Source: Bathynomus jamesi
Taxonomy: Eukaryota > Arthropoda > Malacostraca > Isopoda > Cirolanidae
Direction of reading: 5' to 3'
Assembly: GCA_023014485.1 (NCBI GenBank)
Contig: JAJOZX010006147.1
Location: 53,501 to 117,500, forward strand
Length of the DNA stretch: 64,000 nt
The notes below the pieces were generated by a model. The model ran no database searches and had not been told where the DNA came from. It saw nothing but the letters and a program-made list of their open reading frames with translations. Shown here one piece after another: positions 10,914 to 21,174 of this stretch; within the stretch, counting starts at the first letter, position 1; every line of letters starts with the position of its first letter. Both the position numbers and the translations under genes were made by a program.

Positions 10914-10987
10914 ATTTTTTCATTTGTTTCGTTCTCTCTCTCATCTTGCGCGGAATATCTCCTATACAAGCGTCGTTCTTTACGTTG

Positions 10988-11229
<242 letters not shown>

Positions 11230-11232
<3 letters not shown>

Positions 11233-11690
11233 ACACACAGACCGTGCATGGAACAAGGAACTCTTCTGCGAAAATTAAATCCACTATAGTCCGAATAAGT
11301 AATGGTAAATGACAAACACTATAGTTTCGTTTTCTTTTTCATGATGTTAGTCCGACGTGGGCAACTGGTCACTCGCAAAGAGGCCCCCAAAATATAGCTT
11401 CTCTCACCAGCTATCTGCAAAGCAGATAGGATCCAGCTTTGAGCCAGGATCTAGGGGTTACAGCTACATCTAGCCTACTATATCCAGGACCTAAGTATAA
11501 GCCAAAGACTCGTTGCCCACGTCGGGCTAACATCATGAAAATGAAAAAAACTATAGTGCTTGTCATTTACCATTACTTATTCGGACAAGAGTGGATTTAA
11601 TTTTCGTAGAAGAGTTCATTGTTCTATGCACGGTCTGGGTGTATCATGCAAAAACCTCAGGGGACCATTCTGAGTTCAATCCCATCATGA
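11230..11690. mobile_element. Foldback element, copy A
   Basis: The left arm from 11230 (GATACACACAGACCGTGCAT) is inverted in the right arm, which ends near 11646 (ATGCACGGTCTGGGTGTATC). The arms are about 120 bp. Between them lies a 174-bp segment with its own inverted ends. The tail CTCAGGGGACCATTCTGAG follows the right arm. Related copies are at 46986, 47245 and 55183, all beside TA microsatellites. Confidence 0.8.
11352..11525. mobile_element. 174-bp unit with inverted ends, nested in foldback A
   Basis: Begins CCGACGTGGGCAAC and ends GTTGCCCACGTCGG. A diverged copy in reverse orientation lies at 11806-11981. Internal landmarks are CAAAGAGGCCCC and a TAGCCTACTATAT tract. No coding capacity. 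Confidence 0.7.
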
Positions 11691-11805
11691 AACGGACATG
11701 TTATGTGCCTTGAAAAGTGGACGCTCAATTTTGCCACTTGACGTTTGAGTTTTGGTGCTTGGCTAAAAATACAATAGTTACTCCTTTTTCTTTGATATAT
11801 TCAAT

Positions 11806-11981
11806 CCGACGGGAATGCAACGAGTCTTTTGCTATGTTGAGGTTCTTGATATAGTAGGCTAGGTGTAGCTTTAACTCCTAGATCCTGTCCCAAAGCTAGA
11901 TCGTCTCTGCTTTGCAAGATAGCTGGTGAGGGAAGCTATATTTTTGGGGCCTCTTTGCGAGTGACCAGTTGCCCACGTCGG
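11806..11981. mobile_element. Solo copy of the 174-bp inverted-end unit
   Basis: Reverse-orientation relative of 11352-11525, beginning CCGACGGG and ending GTTGCCCACGTCGG. It shows that this unit exists outside the foldback element. Confidence 0.7.

Positions 11982-11984
<3 letters not shown>

Positions 11985-12024
<40 letters not shown>
11985..12024. repeat. (TG)n microsatellite
   Basis: TA then uninterrupted TG dinucleotides. 12025-12195 shows nothing recognisable. Confidence 0.95.
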
Positions 12025-12028
<4 letters not shown>

Positions 12029-12196
12029 GAGTAGAAACACATTCATAAATATATTACAATAATTAAACTTGTGCTGAAGGTACTTGGCATGGCATACTTA
12101 CTTATAATTTAATTTAAAAAAATGTATAGAAATATTAAACCCATGATTTTATTTTGGGTTTGACTGAAGCTCTCGTAGCCCCCTGTCTACCTCCCT

Positions 12197-12286
12197 GTAA
12201 TATATATATATTATATTATATATATAATATATGGTGTGTGTGTGTGTGTGTGTATATATACATATATATATATATATGCATATATA
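12197..12286. repeat. (TA)n/(TG)n microsatellite
   Basis: Mixed TA, TG and TATG repeats at the edge of the second tRNA-headed repeat cluster. Confidence 0.95.
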
Positions 12287-12384
12287 ACTGCAATGACCGC
12301 GCAGTATATAAATGAATAGAAACGACATAAGTGTTAAGGAACGTTTCTGCACACGAGGAGGAGAGATAACGAATAATGAAAAAT

Positions 12385-12461
12385 GAGGCGAACCGCCCGG
12401 GAATCGAACCCAGGGCCTTCCAATTGCCGGTCGGACGCTCTACCATTATGCTACGGACCAC
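12385..12461 (-). repeat. tRNA-like SINE head, minus strand
   Basis: Reverse complement of the head at 12738-12814, with B box GGTTCGATTCC and anticodon arm TCCGA/CCGGCAA/TTGGA. The acceptor stem is poorly paired. Confidence 0.65.
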
Positions 12462-12737
12462 ACTCAATCACAAATCGAAATTCTCCCACATAGGGCAGAA
12501 ACCAATGCCCTATTGGAAGGCCCTGGGTTCGATTCCCGGGCGGTTCGCCTCATTTTTCATTATTCGTTATCTCTCCTCCTCGTGTGCAGAAACGTTCCTT
12601 AACACTTATGTCGTTTCTATTCATTTATATACTGCGCGGTCATTGCAGTTATATGCGCATATTCACGATTTGCGAGGGTGCCCTCTCAGGGCATTGGTTT
12701 CTGCCCTATGTGGGAGAATTTCGATTTGTGATTGAGT

Positions 12738-12814
12738 GAGGTCCGTAGCATAATGGTAGAGCGTCCGACCGGCAATTGGAAGGCCCTGGGTTCGATTCCC
12801 GGGCGGTTCGCCTC
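12738..12814 (+). repeat. tRNA-like SINE head, plus strand
   Basis: A 77-nt segment with A box TAGCATAATGG and B box GGTTCGATTCC. The anticodon position is GGC with C33, as in the other cluster, so both subfamilies descend from one tRNA-like ancestor. A half copy lies at 12513-12551. Confidence 0.65.
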
Positions 12815-12904
12815 ATTTTTCATTATTCGTTATCTCTCCTCCTCGTGTGCAGAAACGTTCCTTAACACTTATGTCGTTTCTATTCATATATATATATATA
12901 TACT

Positions 12905-13860
12905 AGAAATGGGTTTGTTCTTAAGGAACCTGAATTTAAGGATAAAGAGGAGAGCTCAGGAAAATCTAAGAATTATTTTATTTAATTTCTAAACGTTTCG
13001 GAAACCCGGGTTTCCATCATCAGTAGCTAATAATAAAAGTAAAATACACAGTTAAGTACATATTAGTTAAAATTAAAGAAAATATTGCAAATACGAAGTG
13101 GTAATAAATAAAAATATAGTCGTAGATCACAAAAGATAAGACGAAATCGGCTAAATTAAATGCTTACGTGGTTTCAGTGTCTGAGATTAGAAACTAAAAC
13201 GCAATAATAGGTGATTGCTATTATTGCCGATTCTGAAAACCATCAGGAAAATTCTGATGGTAGGTTGGTTGGATCATTAAACTATGTAATTTTAGTGAGG
13301 ATGACTGTTCGTTGAGTGATGGATGAATTTTATGTACAGTATGTAAAGAACCTCCATAAATTTAATTCCATAATTGTTGTAGCGATGATTGAAACCCTAA
13401 AATGGTCTACTGAGATGGGATAAGAGAAATTGATCGGAAACTCCAATATGTTTGTTTACCCTTTGTTTTAATTGTAGGGTTGTCTGCCCTACGTAATTAG
13501 CTTGGCAGCTAGCACATGAAAGTAAATAAACAAGGAGGATTTAGAGTGCTATGGTAGCTTTTCTTTGTGGTTTAAAAAAGTCTTAGTTGAAATGGGTTGA
13601 CAGAAATATAGCGAAAATCGTAGTGAGGACATGACTTTAAAATTATGACTTAGGAATGAGATGAGTTTGTCATTGAAGGCGCCTCTATAAGAAATCTCAA
13701 TATAGAATGGTAACTTTGACACGATAAAAGATGGAATTGCTGGATGATAAATATTTGTAAGAAACCTATTAACTACGTTATAAAATTGATACTTATTATA
13801 TAAATTAAGAGTAAAAAAGACTTTTAAATGGACCAACGCTTGGTGCAAGAACAAACAATC
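12905..13860 (-). pseudogene. Penelope-like element relic (GIY-YIG end and pLTR)
   Basis: The minus-strand frame from 13854 contains LPFYIEISYRG...NDKLISFL, which fits the linker of Penelope-like elements. After frameshifts, a GIY-YIG-like stretch (CLFTFMC...CQANYVGQTTLQLKQRV, 13540-13440) follows. Further downstream is the terminal-repeat signature with GAAACG and CTGATGATGG near 12985-13025. Several stops and shifts make it non-functional. The reverse transcriptase itself is missing, so it is a 5'-truncated copy. Confidence 0.65.
12993..13025 (-). ncRNA. Hammerhead-ribozyme-like core in Penelope terminal repeat
   Basis: On the minus strand, CTGATGA is followed by a perfect stem-loop (GGAAACCC/GGGTTTCC) and then GAAAC. 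This is the order of a hammerhead catalytic core, and such ribozymes are known in Penelope-like terminal repeats. I could not confidently pair stems I and III by eye, so activity is not claimed. Confidence 0.45.
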
Positions 13861-13918
13861 AGAAAAAAAATTCTGGGTAATTATTCGTTTTCACACCCTG
13901 TCTGTTTTTATGATGAGA

Positions 13919-14088
13919 ACAAACTTTTCTGGTCAATTTGGAGGTGTTTTGCACGAATCTGCCATCCGTTTCCTGTGTAAATGCGTAGTTTTCGAGATAT
14001 CGCCATCTCGAAAACTACGCATTTGCATAGGAAACGGATGGCAGTTTCGTACAAAGCACCTCAAAATTAACCAGAAAAGTTTGCACTC
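13919..14088. repeat. Near-perfect 170-bp hairpin
   Basis: The left arm CAAACTTTTCTGGTCAATTT... and right arm ...AATTAACCAGAAAAGTTTG are about 80 bp each. They meet at TTTTCGAGATATCGCCATCTCGAAAA (around 14000), so almost no loop remains. It may be a foldback MITE. It lies just 3' of the Merlin relic on that gene's strand. Confidence 0.8.
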
Positions 14089-14117
14089 GTCATTTTCGTT
14101 TAAACTGTCGAAAATAT

Positions 14118-14235
14118 CATGACAATCTAACCAATCATCAAGGGCGTACAGTTGACCTAACCGGGTATTCAAATGACCTAACCGGGTATTCAATTGACCT
14201 ACTCGGGCATTCAATTTACCTAACCGACCTAACCA
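14118..14235. repeat. GACCTAACCGGGTATTCAA minisatellite
   Basis: Four to five imperfect units of about 20 bp (GACCTAACCGGGTATTCAA.T). The leading segment CTAACCAATCATCAAGGGCG is shared with 15726-15745 and 19586-19605. Confidence 0.75.
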
Positions 14236-14247
14236 CAATATCTTACC

Positions 14248-14637
14248 TTATTGCGGAGGGTAGAGTTCTGCAATTGCAGTCAGGAAGTGATGCAATTTTG
14301 TGGACTCGTCGGTATGTTCTGCTAGGAACATGTACCGAGCAAAATATTTCCGGTAATGAGGGCGTTTGTTCCCAGCACGTAAAACCCACGATTTCAAGTC
14401 CTTCCACAGGCGTTCAAACACTCACGTTTATTTTTAGGATTTTTTTTACGGCACCTAAAGACCTTCTGGTCTTTTCTTAAAATACAAGCACTATTGCATT
14501 TAGGGCAGGTCACGGATGTCTTAATTATTCCGTGATTGAAAAAAAAGGTCTAAACGCTTGTCTTCATCGAGGGCAATATGACGGATTACGTCTTCAATGT
14601 CAAATATGCAAAACTGACACGTCATACTTGTGGTCAT
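14248..14637 (-). pseudogene. Merlin (IS1016/ISXO2-like) transposase relic
   Basis: The minus-strand ATG at 14637 opens a frame with CQFCIFDIEDVIRHI. After a one-base shift this gives a zinc ribbon (CPKC...FRCRK). The sequence then jumps directly to the C-terminal region: FERLWKDLKSW, YFARYMFLAEH, HHFLTAIAELYPPQ and a TAA stop at 14248. Both halves match the order of Merlin/ISXO2-like transposases (zinc ribbon first, LHHFL..A..LYPP last). The DDE core between them is deleted. Only about a third of the usual length remains. Confidence 0.7.
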
Positions 14638-14640
14638 AAA

Positions 14641-15581
14641 CACACCGAACTAACAGACCAACATTTGCTAATAATGATTTAATTTTAAAACAAGACAAAT
14701 TGAGTTACGCAGAAGTAGCCAGAATCACCAAAAATAGGAAATATTCACCAAATAGTCGATATATATATATATTGAAAAAACACGAAAAATAGGAAATATA
14801 TTTTAATAGAAAACCACATTTTATACAAATCTGCACAAGATAAGATATATATTTTCTTAGTCAGTTCTGAATGGCAATTCAATATATTGTACTGTTTTAA
14901 CCGCGCGTGAGCGGGTTAAAAGACGAATATTAACCAAATTCTGTATGTTCTTATTAATCTAGTATGATGAATACCGGCTAATATAAATGTTTTCGGGGTA
15001 TAACTAAAGTAGTTAATCCCCAGAAAAGTAGTTTTCTTTCTATAAACATTTGTAGAAATAATCTTTACTAGTGATTAATACATCCAAAAACGAAAGTGTA
15101 ATATCTTTATCTTGTTTCTATTGTAAATATGATGTTCGTTCGACACTCATTTTGAGATAAGTTAAAAACTATGACGCATCGTTCTTATCTTTAAATAAAC
15201 AAAACAATCGTCTTTATAACGTTTGTATAGCAAGGGGAGAAATTCCTCCGGATAGATTCCAGGACAATGCTTTTCGCGATGACAAAGAAATGCAGTGGCA
15301 AATGTGTGGGAGGGGGAGGTCCCAGGGAGGTGAACTCATTGTCATACCATCTAGCTGTGTATACGAATCGCCTTCGAATAAAAGACCGAAGCTTCTAAAG
15401 CAAGTTTAAGCATATTTAGAAATGTACACCAATCAAATCCTAAAACATTATCTAAAGTATGAAATAAGTCATGACATATAATATGAGTTTCGTTCACAGG
15501 AATGTTTGTAAATAAAAACTCAATATAAAACTCGTGAAAAAGCTATAATTAACCAGTTAACTAATTTAAATTATTCGTTTG

Positions 15582-15585
<4 letters not shown>
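14641..15585. other. Interval without recognised features
   Basis: AT-rich, with a short TA tract at 14760-14771. No coding, inverted or tandem structure recognised. Confidence 0.5.
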
Positions 15586-15621
<36 letters not shown>

Positions 15622-15623
15622 GC

Positions 15624-15876
15624 TCAGGGAATCTGTTAACGAGGGATTTCATGAAATCTCTAAAATGTTCAGGGATTTCATTTAAGGTTAAGTTGTGATA
15701 TTTTCGTTAGTTTTATCACGATTTAAACTAACCAATCGTCAAGAGCGTACAGTTGACCTAACCGGGCATTCAATAATTTTCCCATACGTTTAACGAAAAT
15801 ATCACGACTTAACCTTACATGAAATCCCTGAACATTTTAGGGATTTCATGAAATCTCTAGTTACACAGATTCCCTG
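15624..15876. mobile_element. MITE with ~85-bp terminal inverted repeats
   Basis: Starts CAGGGAATCTGTTA and ends CACAGATTCCCTG. The arms of about 85 bp share CATGAAATC, ATGTTCAGGGATTTCAT and GATATTTTCGTTA. TA microsatellites flank both sides (15582-15614 and 15877-15915), so the target duplication cannot be read. The loop contains CTAACCAATCGTCAAGAGCG and CCTAACCGGGCATTCAA, linking it to 14118-14235. Confidence 0.8.
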
Positions 15877-15919
<43 letters not shown>

Positions 15920-15941
15920 GTGTGTGTGTGTGTGTGTGTTG
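15877..15941. repeat. (TA)n-(TG)n microsatellite
   Basis: TA run followed by a TG run. 15942-16140 shows nothing else. Confidence 0.95.
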
Positions 15942-16147
15942 TGCGGTTATTGATTCATAATTTTTGTTTCCATTAAATCTACCAAGCATTAATCAGAATA
16001 AATGAATATCAAATAATAGATGATTAAAATAAGTGATTCAAAAATTAAAAATGGCCACGAAAGATTATATACTTAAATTTTAATTGGCGGAATTAATTAA
16101 TTAATTTGAATGTACACGCGCACACGCACAATATATATATATAAATT

Positions 16148-18721
16148 TAGGGTGATTCAAATATGGGGGTAAAAAAATTTTGTTTAGATTTTAATGTGTT
16201 CAACCCTTTAAATGGTTCATTTCAGCATAAAAACAACTATCCTAAAATATTTTAGCAAATTTTTGATTTTTAGGGGTTGCTACCAGCAATTAAAAATTGA
16301 CAGAACGACTCAAATTGTCAAATTTTTCCACACCACCCAGGGGGTACAGTACAAGGCGCATTGCTTTTTTTTAATGTGGAAAGCTCCCCCGTAGGTCCTA
16401 CCATAACCACAAGCATTCATAATTAAACTAGCATGATATTTGAGACATTAGCTGTGCTTACTTCATCAATGTTTCTTTCTTTCTATCAGGGTAAACAGCC
16501 CTGAGGTTTTTCACTACTTGTAGCAAGAATTGTTTTGATCTTCGTCATGTGTTAGTATTTTATTATATTCATCCATTAATTTTACTCCTCTTTCCGCTAT
16601 ATCATTCACGACTTTCCACTGTTTGATAGATTTCTTAGCGGAGTTATACTCTTCATCATTTTGCCATTCTTTAGCATCTTTGATTAAAAATTTTGAACTA
16701 AATTCTGTTATTGTAAAGAATCTTTGAGTATTTGATGTGACAAAATCTTCTAATTTCTTCGTTGGAATAAGTGCAGGATCTAGAAAAGCCCGTTTTGCAG
16801 GAAGAGTTTCTGTTGTATTTTGCAAGGCCTTTACAATTTTGTTTTTCGTTTCAGTAGGCACTTCATCATCATAAAAGGCCAAGGCTACCAGTTCTTCTGA
16901 TAGGTACCAGAGGTGACCTAACAGTTTTTTAATAGCAACAAATGCAATTGTGTCATTTATTTGTTTGTAGACTACAAGATTCTGTAATAATTCCAGATCA
17001 AGACGAGGAGCGCAAGATGGCACAGGAGCTGTAAACCATGCCTTTACATATAACCGAGTAGCAAATAGACAGATGTCTTTTAGTCCTTTTTCGTCTTTTA
17101 CTGAAATTTTGAACTAAGATTTGAACATAAAAATTTTTAATGAATATGTAATTTTGGCCATCCACCTAGCCCGATGAAGTCCCGCTGGATGTTTAAATTT
17201 GATTCCACCTTTTGGTTCACCTCCCAAAAAAATAATTGTTAACTGCAATAGTTCTAGGTAATCGTCTCTTGGTTGGAATGTATCTAGTTGATTTGTTGCA
17301 AATATAATTATGTCATCTTTGATGTCATGAATATTTTCATAGATATCTGGATCTGATAATGCTGTTTCGTAGTCCTCCTTGTTAATGCTTGACCATTTTT
17401 CTCTGAACTTCTTAAAAAGGACTATATCTGGGCCAGAAGATGGTGATAAAGACTGAAACAACAGCTTCCAGCATAATTTCAAATATATGGTGTCGACATG
17501 CCAGCCACAATAAATCGTTGTCGAATTTTTGTTCTAGAAGAATAGCTGCACCATTTCTAGGACCAGTATTGGCTGCCGTTGTATTGAAACACATGCATTT
17601 TATTTGTTCGCAGATGTCCCATTCAAGCGATGTCTGATTGTTTGCATTAAAAAGAGACGCATTTCTGTCACTCAATTTTGCAACATCAAGACTTCCTAAT
17701 AATTTATCATCAAACAATTTTCTACGTTTGCCAACCTTACTTTTCCATGTTGAAGGTTGTGTCCAGCACAGAAACCAGATTCATCACTTTTTACTCTCCT
17801 CTGATTCTGATTCTGATGATGTACTGGTGAGTATGACAGCCTCTTCATTCTTCTTTCTTTTAATCTCTTCTGCTTTCCTTTTTCATAACGTTGTTGCTTT
17901 TCTGCTGGTCTTTGCTCATTTTTAGCAACAGCCTTATCAATGGTACCCATTTTTCCATGACGTCCTTTCTCACGTTGCATTTTCAAGAATTTATCATCAT
18001 CTTCTATTTTTATAAGCTGCATAGCATTCTCATGAGCAAGGTCAAATAAGTTTTCCAGTTTATCTTTCCATTTTTCTTCTTTATTATTTAAATTTTGTGA
18101 TCTTTTCAATTTGTTTGCTTTGTTTTCTTAAGCAGCTGTCATTCCTTCAGTATTCCTTGAATTTTATCACTACATGTATTCTTTGTTTTGCTGGTATTCC
18201 TGCTTTTTTCCAAACTGATAGCACATCATCTGCAGTAGAGCAGCATGATTCTCTAATGTCTTGCTTTTTAATATTTCTGTAGTGCATGAAGAGGGCCATC
18301 ATTTCCTTCTCTGATGGTAATACGGATGTTTTTTAGTACTGCAGAGGGCTGCCCAATTAGCCATACTTCAGTTTCTTTTCTTGTAGAACTTCTCCCAAAT
18401 GAGCAACTGGGTGATGGTGAGTTAGGCCTAGCTTCCATAATCGATTAATTGGTATCAAAATTACGAGTTCCAAGCAACAATTAAAAGCAAGCTAGTATAT
18501 AAACCATTAATTAAAAATTCTGAAATATAAACAATTAAACATACAATCATAAGTTGTAAAAACAAACAAATTGAAAAAGAGGGAAACTTTGACGCCTGGT
18601 AGCACATAGTAAATTTTATTTAAAATTCACCAAATTTGGCATACACTACTTTTTTGTCATAGGGAACAAAAATACAGGTTGAACAATTAAAAAAAAAAAC
18701 TGATTTTTTTGAATCACCCTA
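16148..18721 (-). mobile_element. FDTT/CRHH-family transposon, copy 1
   Basis: The terminal inverted repeats are TTAGGGTGATTCAAA on the left and the exact inverse on the right. The element sits in TA-rich sequence, so the target duplication is ambiguous. It encloses a minus-strand gene of the same family as those at 40479-42678 and 51663-54145. TAGGG-type ends and the D...CxxH protein layout suggest a distant hAT relative, but this is inference. Confidence 0.75.
16458..18438 (-). pseudogene. FDTT/CRHH transposase-like protein, copy 1
   Basis: Reading on the minus strand from the ATG at 18438: an N-terminal region with EVWLIGQPS, then WKDKLENLFDLAH, LECxxEK-type basic stretches, CFNTTAANTG, LLWLACRHHIFEI, SLSPSSGPDIVLF, FQPRDDYLELL, LGGEPKGG, PAGLHRARWMAKITYSLK and VVNDIAERGVKLM. 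After a late frameshift, FLLQVVKNLRAVYPD runs to a stop at 16458. At least four frameshifts or stops interrupt it. The conserved aspartate-T-T-x-S/A-N-T-G motif, followed about 30 residues later by CRHH, resembles the second catalytic aspartate and CxxH motif of hAT-like RNase H folds. Biochemical function is not established from sequence alone. Confidence 0.7.
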
Positions 18722-18722
18722 A

Positions 18723-18727
<5 letters not shown>

Positions 18728-18784
<57 letters not shown>
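18728..18784. repeat. (TA)n microsatellite
   Basis: Uninterrupted TA run between the FDTT/CRHH element and a 5S-derived SINE. Confidence 0.95.
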
Positions 18785-18786
<2 letters not shown>

Positions 18787-18985
18787 TAAGTCGTTGCCAT
18801 TGTTCTAACACCGTTTCCCATCGATCAGCGATACTGAGCGACATTGAGTCTGGTTAATAGTTGGATGGGAGACCGTTCTCTGTGTCTAGATTATGTAGCG
18901 GCCCGTGGTTCTGATCTCGCGTAGAGCTGTAAGTTCCCTCCGATATATGGCCTCAGATATTCCGAAGGAGGTTAAACAATCCCAT
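18785..18985 (+). mobile_element. 5S-rRNA-derived SINE, diverged copy
   Basis: The first half resembles 5S rRNA, with AACACCGTTTCCCATC, TGAGCGACATTGAGTCTGG and GTTGGATGGGAGACCG, the last covering the internal promoter C box. The second half (GTGGTTCTGATCTCGCGTAG ... GAAGGAGGTTAAACAA) is unrelated to 5S. The better preserved copy with a clear target duplication is at 57564-57768. Confidence 0.75.
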
Positions 18986-19271
18986 TATATATAATAATAT
19001 ATATATTTATATATATATATATATCCACGCTGGTGGAATTTGAATTAGTGTTTCATTTTCAAGAATTCTGATTCTGATTTGAGAATTTTTGTGTGGATTC
19101 GGAGTCGAGTTCATTGGATTCTTGCTGTGGAAACAAGAAAAAATAGAGTTTAAATTTGCATAAAAATTGGACAATTATTCCCAAATTAAAATCCTGGTTT
19201 TCATTTCAGTCTCCTTCCATATTCAGTCACGTGATGTAAATGAAGCAAAATGTCCAAATTTTAGAAAGTGG

Positions 19272-19340
19272 CGTATATTTGAGTCATCTTGGTTGCCAGA
19301 AGCGAAAGTTGTGTATATTTGAGTCATCTTGGTTGCCAGA
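19272..19340 (+). repeat. Short tandem duplication (41-bp period)
   Basis: GTATATTTGAGTCATCTTGG and following bases to GCCAGA occur twice, starting at 19272 and 19313. The rest of 18990-19485 shows nothing recognisable. Confidence 0.8.
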
Positions 19341-19497
19341 CCAGGAACTCCTTTCAACTTTTCAGTTCACGTCACAGGACTCTACTATTAACCAGCCATA
19401 GTCTTACATGCAATTGTAATAAACCAATAGTTTTGTAATGTAACGCCAAACCCCCTCAGTGGAGTTTGAAACGTGTGATTAACAGGTTAATGAGAAC

Positions 19498-19709
19498 GGT
19501 GCTACTGTAGTATGCGGTCTACCTACGATTGGTTAGGTTTAATCATGATATTTTCGTTAAAACTAACGAAAATATCATGACTAAACCTAACCAATCGTCA
19601 AGGACGATTGACAATGGGATGTAAACAAACAATTAGTAAACAAGATAAGAAGCTATAATTAAAAGGTAGACCGCCGAATCGTAGGTAGACCGCATACTAC
19701 AGTAGCACC
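19498..19709. mobile_element. 212-bp MITE with 8-bp TSD (Merlin-like)
   Basis: Ends GGTGCTACTGTAGTATGCGG, inverted at the right end. Perfect 8-bp duplication ATGAGAAC at 19490-19497 and 19710-19717. The arms are about 33 bp. The centre is a second palindrome (19528-19600) built from GATATTTTCGTTA and CTAACCAATC. GG-starting ends with an 8-bp duplication suit the Merlin superfamily, whose transposase relic lies at 14.2-14.6 kb. Confidence 0.85.
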
Positions 19710-19717
19710 ATGAGAAC

Positions 19718-20365
19718 TTTATTTCTAGCTGTTTAAAAAAAAGACATGGTAAAATGCCGCAAAACGAGGCAGAGAGAATAAATTAATTCTTGAAGTGAAT
19801 CGTGTAAAAAAAAAAAAAAATTACAAATGAATATCAGTTCATTTAAAAGTAAAATTTTCACTTCAAAACTATCGTGGATCAAAATTTGCGTTACTCTAAA
19901 AATTTTTTTTGCAAAACCAATGAACACCTCTTTCAAAACAGTTTGAAAACCAGGTTTTTAAGTTTACAAATTTCGTCAATGTGATTTGCGTGGATCCTGA
20001 ACCGTCGTTCGAAGTCATTTAAAAAGTGAGGAATATGAAATTAAACACTCGAGGCATTTATATTTTATTAATGCAAGTAAGAATAACTAAAGAATATACT
20101 GCAAAACTACGCCCTGTATATTTATTTATTTATTTTTACTGTTATTTTTGTCCTGACGATAAAAACATTAATGTATACAGTGATAATAAAGAGGAAACTG
20201 AGAACCCTATCACACGCACACGCACACACAATAAGTAAATAAACCTCGTAAATGCACCCTCTTGAATGCATCCAGGCATCAGAAAAGTGGATATAGCAAG
20301 TAAAAGGAGAGGTTTACGCAAATAAAATAATGAGAACCAATACGAAATAATATATTTTAATTAAT
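19718..20365. other. Interval without recognised features
   Basis: Contains an A-rich tract and low-complexity sequence. No gene or repeat recognised. Confidence 0.5.
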
Positions 20366-20390
20366 GTTAAGATCAGGGTTCAGAAACTGA

Positions 20391-20394
<4 letters not shown>

Positions 20395-20421
<27 letters not shown>

Positions 20422-20422
20422 A
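20395..20422. repeat. (TATC)n microsatellite
   Basis: Tetranucleotide run immediately 5' of the Tc1 insertion point. Confidence 0.9.
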
Positions 20423-20878
20423 TACACTTGCGTTCAAAATTATGGAAACACTTTAAAATGCTGATTATGTAATAATAATACAATTATTTTCATTCTTTTT
20501 ATACGTTACAGGAACTAAAATGATATGTCTGTACAATTAAGGAGCTTTGAAATGTGGTGTTTTGTTACATGAAGACTTACGAGCAATTAATCAATATTGA
20601 AAGAAATTGTATTTAATGGTGACATCACGTTTTGATTAAAATAATTGTTTATGTTCACAGAAATATTGATATTATTGATTACATTATTTTTCTGTTATTT
20701 GTATTTATACATTTTATGTTCACAGAAATATTGATATTATTGGTTAGAATGTTTTTCTGTTATTTGTATTTATACATTTTATCCCATTTTCCTTCACAAA
20801 TGTAATTTAACTCGTGAAACCTGCACCTGAACATTGTTTGGTAACATCGTGCCCTTCTCTTCCGGATATCTCTGTATA

Positions 20879-21162
20879 ATGGCTCTTGCAAAGGAAATAT
20901 CATACGAAAATAGAGTCAACATTAATTAATACCTTCTTGATGAAGAACTAAGAGACAGATAATCAATAAAGTGGGAGTTTCATTCTCCAGGGTGAACAAA
21001 ACCCTCTCTCGTCATTCGGAAAATGGGAGTGTAATGAACAAAGTAAGCCGACGGCGAAAAAGGAAGACCTCGGAAAAAGAAGACAAATACATGATTTTAT
21101 TCAGGAAATGCAACAAAAAGAATATTAGTGTTCGAATAGCTGCTGAAAGCCACTTTTGCTAG
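20879..21162 (+). pseudogene. Tc1 transposase N-terminus, left arm
   Basis: From ATG 20879: MALAKEISYENRVNI, then after shifts VGVSFSRVNKTLSRHSENGS (a helix-turn-helix), a basic AT-hook-like RRRKRKTSEKEDKY and ISVRIAAE. This is the DNA-binding paired domain of Tc1 transposases. The DDE catalytic domain is absent from the element. Confidence 0.8.
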
Positions 21163-21174
21163 TCTTGGAGCGAC

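Larger units (their letters stand above)
10336..10914 (+). mobile_element. tRNA-headed SINE-like repeat, tandem units
   Basis: Two head-to-tail units with a 265-bp period. Each ends in a tRNA-like segment (10572-10648 and 10837-10913). The shared body runs CATTTGTTTCG, a CTCTCT tract, CTTGCGCGGAATATCTCC, then GGGGCATTGGTTTCTGCGCG. A third, incomplete body follows the second unit to about 10990, where a TA microsatellite begins. A 32-bp piece (CTCAAACTATAACTGC plus tail) is duplicated at 10336-10385 at the junction with the mariner relic. Confidence 0.75.
12290..12890. mobile_element. tRNA-headed SINE-like repeats, inverted plus tandem
   Basis: Three units of a family related to that at 10.3-10.9 kb (shared GGGCATTGGTTTCTGC body segment). 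One is on the minus strand (head 12385-12461). A broken plus-strand unit starts mid-head at about 12513. A full plus-strand unit has its head at 12738-12814. The minus and plus units meet head to head near 12510, giving a large imperfect palindrome. Confidence 0.75.
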
